Positions 7,824-16,306 of a DNA stretch of 64,000 nucleotides are shown piece by piece (position 1 is the stretch's first letter; every line of letters starts with the position of its first letter). The stretch is from Candidatus Borrarchaeum weybense (GTDB taxonomy: Archaea; Asgardarchaeota; Sifarchaeia; Borrarchaeales; Borrarchaeaceae). The stretch spans positions 1-64,000 of the forward strand of contig JAHQJS010000006.1 of NCBI GenBank assembly GCA_019057385.1, read 5' to 3'. The translations under genes were made by a program, and so were the position numbers. The notes beneath the pieces are model-generated. The model was not told the origin of the DNA. It searched no databases and saw only the letters and a list, made by a program, of their open reading frames with translations.

Positions 7824-8720
7824 ATGAACCTTGAAGGTGTACAGATAGAGGATACATTCGCTGAAGGCTTTAAAATGTGGATTTCTCGTGTTCTAATAAC
7901 TGCTGCCACGCCAGAATGGGCACTGACAGCAGCAAGAGCCGCTACAGGCTTTGGGACTTCTATAATAATGAGCCCAGCAGAGGCTGCAATTGAAAAGATT
8001 GTTTCACCAGAAGATACCTTAGATGGAAGACCTGGGGTTATCATTCAAATAGCCCATACCAAGAAGAAAAAGTTAGCTCAACAATTGCTAACAAGGATAG
8101 GACAATGTGTCTTAACATGCCCTACTACTGCTGCATTCTGTGCTATGGATGAATACGACGAACTCTTCAAAACTGGCGCTAATTTACGCTACTTTGGTGA
8201 TGGGTTCGAAGAAAAAGTAGAGATGTACGGTAGGACCCTATGGAACATCCCAGTAATGGAAGGTGAGTTCTTAATTGACAGCGAATTTGGTGCAAAAAAG
8301 GGCGTGGCAGGAGGAAATCTCTTGCTCATCGGTGATGATCCAGACAAAACATTGCAAGCAACTGAAGCAGCAATTAGGGCGATTGAGGCTGTAGATTTTA
8401 CTGTTACCCCCTTTCCAGGTGGAATTTGTAGGAGTGGTTCAAAGGTTGGCTCACTGAAGTATTCAAAATTCATGATTGCTAGTACGAATCACAAGTTTTG
8501 CCCTACATTGATCGGAAAAGTTAATGACACTGAATTGCCTGTCAACGCAAAAAGTGTATTGGAAATCGTTATTAATGGGCTTACAACCGAGGCAGTTAGT
8601 AAAGCAATGTCTGAAGCAATTAAAGCAGCAGTAAAAGTACCTGGCCTCATTAAAATTACCGCTGCTAACTATGGTGGAGAATTAGGTCAATATCAAATTC
8701 ATTTGAAAGATCTAGTTTAA
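7824..8720 (+). CDS. ftr: Formylmethanofuran:tetrahydromethanopterin formyltransferase
   Basis: Ftr moves the formyl group from methanofuran to H4MPT, between Fwd and Mch. The 298-residue length equals the family norm. Conserved stretches are present from the start (EDTFAEGFKMW) through IGQCVLTCPTTAAF, a central FPGGICRSGSKVGS, and the C-terminal GGELGQYQIHLKDL. AGGAG lies about 9 nt before the ATG. It is divergent from the fwdC-mch pair, from which the tnpB remnant and RNA candidate separate it. Those insertions may have broken up a formerly compact divergent C1 gene set. Identification is firm. Confidence 0.95.
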   Translation: MNLEGVQIEDTFAEGFKMWISRVLITAATPEWALTAARAATGFGTSIIMSPAEAAIEKIVSPEDTLDGRPGVIIQIAHTKKKKLAQQLLTRIGQCVLTCPTTAAFCAMDEYDELFKTGANLRYFGDGFEEKVEMYGRTLWNIPVMEGEFLIDSEFGAKKGVAGGNLLLIGDDPDKTLQATEAAIRAIEAVDFTVTPFPGGICRSGSKVGSLKYSKFMIASTNHKFCPTLIGKVNDTELPVNAKSVLEIVINGLTTEAVSKAMSEAIKAAVKVPGLIKITAANYGGELGQYQIHLKDLV

Positions 8721-8725
8721 TGGCA

Positions 8726-8756
8726 ATCCCTAACGAGGGATCTTCTTCTTTCTTTT
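8726..8756 (+). terminator. ftr terminator
   Basis: ATCCCT (8726-8731), loop AACG and AGGGAT (8736-8741) form a perfect stem followed by a T-rich run, directly after the ftr stop. Confidence 0.6.
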
Positions 8757-8897
8757 TATTTCTTTCTTGATTTTTTGGACGACCTCTTTGGGCAAACAAA
8801 AAACCTTATAATCTATATGTCATTACGATTTCATAATTGTCATTATAGTTAACGAATTATAATTACCATACACATCAAATGGTGGTTGAAAAGCAGC

Positions 8898-9788
8898 ATG
8901 TTATCAAGCAGCCAGAAAAAGATCCTGAAATCATTGCTAGATTTATATAAAGAACAAAGTGAACCGATTAAATCAGAATCTATCGCAAAAATGGCAGGCA
9001 GGTCAAATGGTACAATTAGGAATATGATGATAAGCCTTCGTGCGTTACAATTGGTGGAATCAATTGCTGGTCCGAAAGGAGGCTACATACCTACGATTCA
9101 AGCATTCGAACTTTTCCAATTGCCAGCGCCGGAAAAATGGGAGGAAGTCCCGGTCATTGTTGAAGGGAAACAAATCTCAGCGTCCGTTTCAGATATCGGT
9201 TTTTCCAGAATCCCTTCACCAGCAGAATCTACCGCTGAAATTACAATCTCTGGAGACGTCAGCCAGATAAAAGTAGGTGAAAGAATTATTATAGGTCCAA
9301 CACCAAAATCAAACCTTTTAGTCAAAGGTGAAGTGATGGGGCTCTATCCAGCGACTGGAAAATTGCTTCTAGCCGTATCTGAAATGGCGTCATTGCCTGC
9401 TATTTCAATTGGAGAAATCGCCACAAAGAAACCAATAACAGTCAAACCCAATACACCGATTACCAAAGCTGCAGAGATTTTCGCTGAAAAACGTATTAGT
9501 GCTCTCCCAATTGCTAATGGAGATGACGAACTTGTTGGATTGTTTACTACTATGGATCTTGCAAAGATGATTGTACTGGATAAATTGGCTGAAAACATCT
9601 CCGATGCACTAAAACTCGGTGCCACAACGGAGCCCTGTGTTGCACCACCTGAAACGTCGTTAGTTAAGGCTCTTAGAGTCATGGACGAGTGTGGATTGGG
9701 GCGCGTCGTTATAATTGACGAAAATGAGCGGGTAACTGGTATTGTCACACGTACAGATCTTCTAAAAGCCATTCTTGAACATTATTAA
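8898..9788 (+). CDS. HTH-CBS transcriptional regulator (COG2524-like)
   Basis: An N-terminal winged helix-turn-helix (about residues 1-65, including ESIAKMAGRSNGTIRNMM) is followed by a linker domain of about 90 residues and then two CBS motifs (about 170-225 and 240-296, ending DENERVTGIVTRTDLLKAIL). This is the layout of archaeal COG2524 regulators; CBS pairs usually bind adenine nucleotides or SAM, so it may sense energy state. ATG 8898 is preferred: GGTGG at 8881-8885 lies 12 nt upstream, while the in-frame TTG 8886 directly abuts it. Its place after ftr suggests a role in C1-gene control, but that is inference. Confidence 0.8.
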   Translation: MLSSSQKKILKSLLDLYKEQSEPIKSESIAKMAGRSNGTIRNMMISLRALQLVESIAGPKGGYIPTIQAFELFQLPAPEKWEEVPVIVEGKQISASVSDIGFSRIPSPAESTAEITISGDVSQIKVGERIIIGPTPKSNLLVKGEVMGLYPATGKLLLAVSEMASLPAISIGEIATKKPITVKPNTPITKAAEIFAEKRISALPIANGDDELVGLFTTMDLAKMIVLDKLAENISDALKLGATTEPCVAPPETSLVKALRVMDECGLGRVVIIDENERVTGIVTRTDLLKAILEHY

Positions 9789-9812
9789 AAAACCATTAGG
9801 TTCTGGTTTTTT
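9787..9812 (+). terminator. Terminator after HTH-CBS gene
   Basis: AAAAAACC (9787-9794) pairs with GGTTTTTT (9805-9812) around a 10-nt loop; the arm itself ends in a T run. It overlaps the stop codon of the regulator. Confidence 0.5.
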
Positions 9813-9849
9813 TCTACGTCATCTAATAATAAAAAGTGAACTTTCAATT

Positions 9850-10251
9850 TCAGGAAAAACTAGTGTCATTTTCTTGACTATTAAACAAAATAGTTGCAAT
9901 TTTCTTATCAAACCCATTGAAACCTGCTATATTAACAGGATCTGTACAGATAATGTCTTTAAATTGCCGTTTAAATTCATTGGCTGCCAATGCTAGTTTT
10001 CGCTGAACATTTAGTTTTGAATCCGCTTTATCACTAACCGCAATTAACATCAATTCATCTAAAGCGAAAAATATTAATTTATATTCCTTTAATTCGACGG
10101 TGTGCACTGTTTCGTCTAATTCATTAGCAAAAATACGGATAGCAGTTGTAAAACTTGAAAAAAGACCCTCTTCTATTCTTATTTTCTCTGAGTTACTGCA
10201 ATGTAGAAGACATTTTCCCCCTTCTTCGATGATAAATATCTCATGGATCAT
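9850..10251 (-). CDS. Longin-like domain protein, copy 1
   Basis: The protein has 133 residues and fits a longin/profilin-type fold: a first strand with GG turn (MIHEIFIIEEGGKCLLH), a helix (LFSSFTTAIRIFANEL), two strands (VELKEYKLIFFAL and LMLIAVSDKA) and a helix (LNVQRKLALAANEFKRQF). Similar small proteins are found in several archaeal phyla, including those rich in eukaryote-like signature proteins, where they are thought to pair with small GTPases; no GTPase is encoded nearby. It is clearly paralogous to the gene 280 bp upstream, sharing the N-terminal strand, the GG turn and an NGF motif near the C-terminus. Longin is a fold-level inference. Confidence 0.6.
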   Translation of the reverse strand: MIHEIFIIEEGGKCLLHCSNSEKIRIEEGLFSSFTTAIRIFANELDETVHTVELKEYKLIFFALDELMLIAVSDKADSKLNVQRKLALAANEFKRQFKDIICTDPVNIAGFNGFDKKIATILFNSQENDTSFS

Positions 10252-10529
10252 TCTACTACATCTCTCTGCAACGACAAATTATTATGTAAGTGTAGTTGAT
10301 GAATTGTCAGTTTAAGATTTTTTAAATGACACATTGTTCATGCATTCTTCTCTCTTAAATATTGCAGCTATTTAGTTATTTCTTTAGAAAAAAGAGAATG
10401 TTACCAATTAGCATAGAACGGTTTTATGTAGATCTTGAAAAAATATTTGACTTTGACAGAGTTGATTAAAAATCAACCATACAATTCTATTTTGAGAAAT
10501 TATTTGTTTTCTAATTAGAATATCCAGTT

Positions 10530-10934
10530 TTACGAAAAATGAGATATGGTCTGATCATGTGACAAAAGAGATGCTATCCTCTCTTCAAATCCATTAAAAT
10601 CTGTTAGATCTCCAGACCATGTTGTTATATTCTGATTAAATTTTCTACAAAAATCATTTGCTAATAAAGCTAATTTACGTTTAACATCATAATTATCTTC
10701 AAATTTGTCACTTACTGCAATTAAAAAGAGAGTCTCAAAGGAGAAGAATACCAACTTGCATTGCTTCAATTCTATAGTTTGAACGGTTTCCCTTAACTCA
10801 TTAACAAAACATCTAATTGCGCAAGCAAAACTTGAAAAAAGATCCTCATCTATTCTTATTTTTTCTGAATCATTAATGGATTTTCTAAGGAGACATTGTC
10901 CACCTTCCTTAATTATGAATATCTCGTAAATCAT
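10530..10934 (-). CDS. Longin-like domain protein, copy 2
   Basis: The protein has 134 residues and is the tandem paralogue of the downstream gene. It begins MIYEIFIIKEGGQCLL and shares the SEKIRI, LFSSF, ELK, LIAVSDK, RKLAL and NGF blocks in the same order. GGAAGAG lies 12-15 nt before the ATG. It follows the 68-residue small protein by only 24 nt, so they are likely co-transcribed. The 278-nt gap to copy 1 is longer and may hold its own promoter. Sequence divergence between the copies suggests distinct partners, possibly a heterodimer, as longin-fold proteins often form; this is inference. Confidence 0.6.
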   Translation of the reverse strand: MIYEIFIIKEGGQCLLRKSINDSEKIRIDEDLFSSFACAIRCFVNELRETVQTIELKQCKLVFFSFETLFLIAVSDKFEDNYDVKRKLALLANDFCRKFNQNITTWSGDLTDFNGFEERIASLLSHDQTISHFS

Positions 10935-10958
10935 TTTTTATTGCATCTCTTCCTTTTT

Positions 10959-11165
10959 TCACAGCAGTATAGGCTCATAAACGGATTTCAACACTGCCCT
11001 TGCATGATTATGCCTTGCATCATCATTCAGGAATTCTGGGTGCCCCTGAACAACGAGATCGTGGAATATAGAAAAATATTCTGCAAGTATTCTGGTCTTT
11101 GTGGTTTTTAACTTCTCAGCTAACCTTTTAATTAGGATTTTTGATTTCTGTGGGAGTTCATCCAT
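10959..11165 (-). CDS. Small helical protein (68 aa), function unknown
   Basis: GGTGA lies 4 nt before the ATG, and the frame is followed within 24 nt by the longin-like copy 2 gene. The sequence is predicted helical and charged: SKILIKRLAEKLKTTKTRILAEYF-like, then a second helix ending SVYEPILL. The first part, with KTTKTRILAEYF, could be a ribbon-helix-helix or short HTH DNA-binding unit. No family is recognised. The operon position upstream of two longin-like genes is the main clue. Confidence 0.55.
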   Translation of the reverse strand: MDELPQKSKILIKRLAEKLKTTKTRILAEYFSIFHDLVVQGHPEFLNDDARHNHARAVLKSVYEPILL

Positions 11166-11227
11166 ATGCTCACCTATACTTCGCTAATGCATCTCTTAAA
11201 TATTCATTTCGAAGGATTTCACTCTTT

Positions 11228-11374
11228 TTAAGGATAGGTTGGGATTTCTCCTGAATAAATCATTTCTCTAAAGCGATTTAAGGCAAGACAGAATCCTATA
11301 TCGTCGTTATATTGTAATCTTCTGGCTCGTCTCATTAAATACATAACACCTGGATGTTCTTGAGGTCGATTCAT
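11228..11374 (-). CDS. Micro-protein (48 aa), first gene of the longin operon
   Basis: ATG 11374 to TAA 11228, with GGTGA 5 nt before the start. The product starts MNRPQEHPGVMYLMRRARRL and ends MIYSGEIPTYP; it is basic in the middle and probably helical. The stop is 62 nt from the next start. The well-placed ribosome-binding site and upstream palindrome support expression. No family is recognised. Confidence 0.5.
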   Translation of the reverse strand: MNRPQEHPGVMYLMRRARRLQYNDDIGFCLALNRFREMIYSGEIPTYP

Positions 11375-11406
11375 ATTTTTCACCAACTTAGGAATAGGTA
11401 TTCACA

Positions 11407-11432
11407 CGCGTTGATGGACCTCCATCAACGCG
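11407..11432. promoter_or_regulatory. Perfect 12-2-12 palindrome (operator or leader hairpin)
   Basis: CGCGTTGATGGA (11407-11418) and TCCATCAACGCG (11421-11432) are exact reverse complements around CC. It lies 33-58 nt before the start of the 48-residue gene, and a minus-strand TATA-like AATTTATATAG lies near 11475-11485, so it would sit just downstream of the transcription start. On the plus strand it is followed by seven T residues (11438-11444), so a terminator for an unseen plus-strand RNA is an alternative. The two-base spacing favours a dimer-bound operator. Confidence 0.55.
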
Positions 11433-11504
11433 CGCGATTTTTTTAGGGCTGTGTCCTTAATTTCTAAATAGAATAATTCTACTATATAAATTTTTTGCAA
11501 AAAA

Positions 11505-11799
11505 ATGGAGTTTAATGCAGTTTAGATGCATACCAAGTTTCTTTAAATAAGAGATTTAGCAAATTTTCTAATGAATAAGCGTGCGCGCATGCACTTGAAT
11601 GCACTTTACGATGGAGTTATGCACTTTCTTGGTATACTTCCCAATGATATCTCTCTTTTTTAAGAACTTTAAACCAAAAAAACTTCTGTTTGCCCGTTAA
11701 AATTTATATTCATAGATTTTCATTGTTATTTGCAAAAAAACAGATATTTTTTTAAGGATGAAAGAAAATAATACCTATAATGGAGTTTCAATGGAGTTT
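11505..11799 (+). repeat. Iteron-like phased repeats ATGSASTT(T)
   Basis: Eight copies of a 9-mer: ATGGAGTTT 11505, ATGCAGTTT 11515, ATGCACTTG 11589, ATGCACTTT 11599, ATGGAGTTA 11611, ATGCACTTT 11619, ATGGAGTTT 11780 and 11791. Neighbours are 8-12 bp apart, about one helical turn, in three groups. They fill the AT-rich gap before the AAA+ ATPase gene. Such arrays are typical of operators or replication-origin iterons; which applies here is not decided by sequence. Confidence 0.5.
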
Positions 11800-11875
11800 A
11801 TCGAAGTTCTTTATTAAGAATTAATTAAAACAAAGAATCCTCACAAAGAATCAGCATAAAGGATGATGAATAAAT

Positions 11876-12970
11876 ATGGAAGCTTTAGATAGATACTCTA
11901 GAAAACTTAATGAGTTAGGCTGGTGGGACTTTCCTTTTATTCCCTCGATTATCCCACAAGTATATCTTGGACAAAAAAACCTCGAAGCCTTATTACCTCA
12001 GGTCAAGATCGGTAACCTTGTGATCGTAGAGGGAAGTTACGGGACGGGTAAGACACAACTCTTCGAGCACCTTAAGTATTTATTGAGTGAAAGGCATGAT
12101 GATTACTTGCCAATCTTAATTTCAGAACCTCCAGAAACCTTTTTGTTAAGCGAATCAATTATGACAGAACTCAGAAAATTTTTGGGAATCACTCATGAAC
12201 CTCCGAAAGTCATTGATGAACTGGTATCTATTCTAAGAGATGTAAATCGACGTATTATCCTATTAATTGATGAAGCGCAATTATTAATTGCCAGAGATTC
12301 TGACAGCTTGGAAGTAAAAGAAAAGAAAAGAAGAGATGTCCAATGGATACGGGTTTTGGTTGACCTTAGCAATGTTGTTTTATTTCTAGCTGGTTTGCCA
12401 GATTTTTCTAAATCTCTTTTTCAGATGTTCATACCTTTGGAGGATAGGGTTACTAGAAAACTGCGATTAGAACCATTGAGTCTTGCCGAAACAACTAATA
12501 TGATTCGGAAGCGGATAGAGTATTATGGGGGACATGATATCAAACCTTTTCAGGAAGATGCACTGGAAGAGATCTTTAACCATACACAAGGCTATCCACG
12601 TGCTATTATTAAACTATGCGGAAAAGTAGTTGAGGCATTCTTAAATTCTGAAGCTTCAGAAGTTACAAAAGAGTTAGTGAATGATATTGCAATTGAGGAA
12701 GGTCGCATCGAAATCGTTGAAGTGATAACTGATGATATAATAAAGTTATTAACCCCTGCTCAAAACGAAGTCCTTTTCGTTTTGGCTAATTCTTCAGAAA
12801 TGCTAAAACCAGATGATGTTGCTAAACGTGCAAATCTCACTACAGGCGGTGCAGGAAATATATTAAGAGATTTGCATGAACAGGGTTATATAAGACGAGA
12901 ATTACGCGGTAGAGCGTATCATTATTACGTTGCAAGAGAGGATTTAAAGCGAATTTACTTACGAGGCTAA
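11876..12970 (+). CDS. AAA+ ATPase with C-terminal winged helix (Cdc6/ExeA-like)
   Basis: The protein has 364 residues. Walker A is GSYGTGKT (53-60), Walker B IILLIDEAQ (127-135, D132/E133). Sensor-type sequence follows (LFLAGLPDF, then DRVTRKLRLEPLS with arginine candidates). Residues about 225-260 form the lid, and about 290-360 a winged helix-turn-helix (LTPAQNEVLFVLA to RRELRGRAYHYY). This layout is shared by Orc1/Cdc6-type initiators and ExeA/TniB-type AAA+ proteins. The N-terminal segment GWWDFPFIPS is unlike standard Cdc6. Upstream phased repeats are candidate binding sites. It could control replication, transcription or a mobile element; the sequence does not choose. Confidence 0.7.
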   Translation: MEALDRYSRKLNELGWWDFPFIPSIIPQVYLGQKNLEALLPQVKIGNLVIVEGSYGTGKTQLFEHLKYLLSERHDDYLPILISEPPETFLLSESIMTELRKFLGITHEPPKVIDELVSILRDVNRRIILLIDEAQLLIARDSDSLEVKEKKRRDVQWIRVLVDLSNVVLFLAGLPDFSKSLFQMFIPLEDRVTRKLRLEPLSLAETTNMIRKRIEYYGGHDIKPFQEDALEEIFNHTQGYPRAIIKLCGKVVEAFLNSEASEVTKELVNDIAIEEGRIEIVEVITDDIIKLLTPAQNEVLFVLANSSEMLKPDDVAKRANLTTGGAGNILRDLHEQGYIRRELRGRAYHYYVAREDLKRIYLRG

Positions 12971-13232
12971 TTTAGCCTTAAGTTTTTTCTAAAAGTTGGA
13001 ATCTTACGTTTAAGAAAAGGCGTCTTTTTTCTGATTGTGCATTTGTACTGCCCTAAATATTAAGAGCCGTTTTAAGCAGATTTAATTTCATTTAATAAGT
13101 TAAAAACATAAGAACGGAATTTTAATTATCTTAATCACTATAAAATATCTTAAAAACATTTTAAATATCATATGGATGGATTTACCGGAAGAAAAAGTTG
13201 AACTTCCAATAAACTTTTGAAGGAGTTTCGAT

Positions 13233-13988
13233 GTGATATTAACCAGAAGAATGGAGGCTTTCTCTGTGGCAACTGAGGCTAACGATTATCTTGAACTTAC
13301 CGCAATGATGACAGCTATTCCTGCTACTATTCTGAAAATCTTAAAAGTAACTTCCCCTACGTCCCTACCTCCTCCTATTGAAGGTATCAACTTTAATTCG
13401 GAACATATTGTGCTAGTTATACTTGATAACTTTGGTCTATTTGAGTATACATACTATAAGCCCGAATTCTTAATCCAAGCGTGTGATGCTCTTGTTCTTC
13501 TAGATACACAGAATCCTTATACTGATAGTGTGTTAAAACAGGTTTTCTATGTTACTGAACAATTTAGTGGCTTTCATCTTCCAAGTGTTCTTATTGAAAA
13601 CGGAAAGTCTGTTGCAATGGTTGGACGTCAAGAAGAACTGAATATTATTGCACATAATGAGTATTCGATTCCGTCCACTGATGATATGAATGTCTATATC
13701 AATGCTGTAAAGGCTTTGAACAGACATGATTTTCTTTCGTTGCATTTTATTGATTTTGAAAAATTATATCAGCAATATGCTTTTCAGCCACCTGCAGAAA
13801 CGCTAAAACAATTAATTCGGAGGACTGATAAATGGCTAAAGGTTCTATTTATGCAGGCGAAGCCTGGATCAGTCTTTATTATTCTTAGTTCACATGGAAA
13901 ACATCAAATTGATTTACAAATCAAAGGAAAAGCAGCGCAATGGCGACTAGCTAGTCTTCCTATCGCTATTTTCTCAAAAAAACCTTAA
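13233..13988 (+). CDS. Degenerate alkaline-phosphatase-superfamily protein
   Basis: The protein has 251 residues. HIVLVILDNFGLFEY resembles the metal-binding first strand of AlkP/phosphopentomutase-like enzymes (usually DGxG), and near the end VFIILSSHGKHQ resembles their TSDHG metal loop; here N and S replace expected acidic residues. The usual nucleophile Thr/Ser region is not obvious, so activity may be lost or changed. GTG 13233 is chosen because GGAG lies about 7 nt upstream. It follows the AAA+ gene with a 260-bp AT-rich gap and is probably transcribed separately. The fold assignment rests on two motifs. Confidence 0.5.
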   Translation: MILTRRMEAFSVATEANDYLELTAMMTAIPATILKILKVTSPTSLPPPIEGINFNSEHIVLVILDNFGLFEYTYYKPEFLIQACDALVLLDTQNPYTDSVLKQVFYVTEQFSGFHLPSVLIENGKSVAMVGRQEELNIIAHNEYSIPSTDDMNVYINAVKALNRHDFLSLHFIDFEKLYQQYAFQPPAETLKQLIRRTDKWLKVLFMQAKPGSVFIILSSHGKHQIDLQIKGKAAQWRLASLPIAIFSKKP

Positions 13989-14083
13989 CAAGTTTTTTTA
14001 TGTTTTCATTTATAAGAAAAATGAACTTCCTAAAAGCACATAACTTCCTAACTAATTTCCGCTTTTCATACATGCTCTTCTTT

Positions 14084-16075
14084 CTATTCTACGTCCATTC
14101 CGAATTTTCTTTTGAAAAACTCAATAATTTCTTTTGATGTTTTTTTACCTAATATACTGCCTGTTATCCACTTTCGTCTTCCAATAAAGAATAAAATATT
14201 ACAAAAAAATATATTACCGATAATTAGTCCTTCGAATAGTAGTGGAATGCCAAATGTCCTCCGAATAGCGTATGCTTGAGAGAGTAATAAAGGAAAGGTC
14301 AATCCTATTGTAACAAATAAAATATCGCGATAATGTTTTTCTACAAATGAGGACCTTCTTAGATAAAAGGAAAAGTATATCATGTTAGTAAAAAGAACCA
14401 ATATTGCCCCATAAAGAAATTGGATATCAATTATATCAAACTGAAATGTATTACCATATAATGAAATACTAAAAAGTGGCTCAAGCACCAGAATAGTTGT
14501 AGAATAAGAATTATCCGTTATATTCGCTTCATTTTCAATTCCAGAAATCTTAACTAATATTGTGTGATTACCTTCAATAGCATCCCATTCTAACGTGACT
14601 TCTACAGAGGAACTAACAAGGACATTCACTTCAGTGGTGTTAACTAGTGTATTATCTATATAAAGATTAATAGTAATGGTTTCATTCACCTTTCCAGTAT
14701 TTTCTACATATATTGCCACTTTTATGGTCTCGCCGCTTGCTGGAGGATGTTTCGGAAAGACATCAACATGACTCAATGTCACATCACGGGTTGGAATGTA
14801 AAGAGTTTGTGTACGGTTATTATTTTGTGAATTAACTTCCTTAGTCGTGGGAAGTCCGTTAATCTCAATTAATACTGTAATTTGATGTTTCCCTTTTTTG
14901 GCGTCCCAATGAAACTGTTTTTCGATAGATTGTCCTTCAAGTAACTTGATTTTTGATGTCGTAATTAATTTACCGTCAATTTCAAGATGTACTGTTGTAA
15001 ATTCATCTTTCGAGCCTTGATTTTCGATATTGGCTTTGATAGTTACTACGTCTCCAGGCTCAATTACTTGAGGAGTTACTGATAATGATTTTACAGCAAC
15101 ATCCCGAAATGCTGCAACATTAATAGTAGAATTTGAGAGCACATCAATAGTGTATTGTGATGCATTTCCAAATACCCTAAATTCGATGTCTAATGCATTT
15201 CTGCCTTCATATAGCAATGATTTGTCAACATTTGTTGAAATCCCAATCAATTGAGATTCATTGTTAATGTCCCATTCCCACGTGGATAGTTTCTCTTGAT
15301 TCCAGTATAGGCTAAGGGTAATATTATAGACAGTAAGATAGTTTTCAACAGAATAGAACGCTCTAAGATCGGTTGAGAATTGATCTGTCATCACTTCCTC
15401 AGACAGTCTAAATTCCAAAGAAGCTGTTACCGTTTGGTATTCTGGTGTACCGTCTTCTAAATAATCTTGAAATTCTGCAGGATAAGGAAGTACATCACCT
15501 AATTCACTAAAACTATATTCTCCCGCTGATTGAATGTGTGAGAGAGTCTTCAAGAAGAAATAGGACTCTTTATAGAGGATGAAAGTTGTTGTGCCATCAT
15601 AACTTGAAACAAAGGCAAGTTCAATTTCAATAAAATTGTTTCCTTCGAGTAAACTATCAAACGGAACGATAATGTTTACCCAATACTTATCAATCTTCTT
15701 TAAAGCCATGCTTTCAATACTTTTGCTTTCATGAAAACGGTTATTACAATAAATTTCGATATCGAAATCAGAGTCAGGGTCTTCGCCAGAAAAACTTGTG
15801 AGAAGCGAAAGTGAAAGAGCTTTATCTTCTATTGAATCGATTGAGAACGTAATAAGAATGTTATCTTTAGCTTCGGCTCCATTACTAGCTGAGAGTCTTA
15901 TTGTATCAATATCCCACTCTGAAAATAGGTTTTTCCCGTCTTCAAGGCTTGTAGTACCTTCTGAAGAGGGCACCATCATTGGTAAGAGCAGGAATATTGC
16001 TATAAAGATGACAACGAGAGCCTTTTTCAAAACACGGTCCGTCCATTTCGATATAATTGAGAGGAGCGTCCACAT
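14084..16075 (-). CDS. Membrane-anchored surface protein with CARDB repeats
   Basis: The protein has 663 residues. An N-terminal hydrophobic segment (about 18-37) serves as signal or anchor. A beta-rich extracellular part follows, containing two CARDB-type Ig-like domains (about 325-415, starting VKSLSVTPQVIEPGDVV; and 430-520, starting LSHVDVFPKHPPASGE). The last 120 residues carry about four hydrophobic segments with a charged cytoplasmic tail. N-glycosylation sequons (NxT/S) are frequent in the outer part, which fits the neighbouring glycosylation island. CARDB domains mediate adhesion or scaffold cell-surface proteins. A minus-strand TATA-like GTTTATAAGG lies about 45 nt upstream. Confidence 0.7.
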   Translation of the reverse strand: MWTLLSIISKWTDRVLKKALVVIFIAIFLLLPMMVPSSEGTTSLEDGKNLFSEWDIDTIRLSASNGAEAKDNILITFSIDSIEDKALSLSLLTSFSGEDPDSDFDIEIYCNNRFHESKSIESMALKKIDKYWVNIIVPFDSLLEGNNFIEIELAFVSSYDGTTTFILYKESYFFLKTLSHIQSAGEYSFSELGDVLPYPAEFQDYLEDGTPEYQTVTASLEFRLSEEVMTDQFSTDLRAFYSVENYLTVYNITLSLYWNQEKLSTWEWDINNESQLIGISTNVDKSLLYEGRNALDIEFRVFGNASQYTIDVLSNSTINVAAFRDVAVKSLSVTPQVIEPGDVVTIKANIENQGSKDEFTTVHLEIDGKLITTSKIKLLEGQSIEKQFHWDAKKGKHQITVLIEINGLPTTKEVNSQNNNRTQTLYIPTRDVTLSHVDVFPKHPPASGETIKVAIYVENTGKVNETITINLYIDNTLVNTTEVNVLVSSSVEVTLEWDAIEGNHTILVKISGIENEANITDNSYSTTILVLEPLFSISLYGNTFQFDIIDIQFLYGAILVLFTNMIYFSFYLRRSSFVEKHYRDILFVTIGLTFPLLLSQAYAIRRTFGIPLLFEGLIIGNIFFCNILFFIGRRKWITGSILGKKTSKEIIEFFKRKFGMDVE

Positions 16076-16306
16076 CCTCTTCGCTTAAATAAATTTGCTA
16101 GAATGGTTTTATTATGACCTTATAAACATTTTTCCGCTTTTAAGGTTATATAGTTCGATGTGCTTCAAAATCGTACAACTAGAAGCACTGCATGAATGAG
16201 ATCCCTTATAAGCATATAACTCCTTGAGTTTCTTGGAATTGACTCTTCTAAGAGTCATTATTTCGCGATCTATTCATAACTTCTCTTTTGTTGAAGGTGC
16301 ATCTTC

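Noticed and set aside
9344..9772. 142-codon minus-strand frame opposite the HTH-CBS gene
   Set aside because: Antisense shadow; low complexity Ser/Ile/Val composition, and the sense gene is clear.
11876..12970. Calling the AAA+ protein a definite Orc1/Cdc6
   Set aside because: N-terminal sequence differs from Orc1/Cdc6 and ExeA-like proteins share the same layout; left as a general call.
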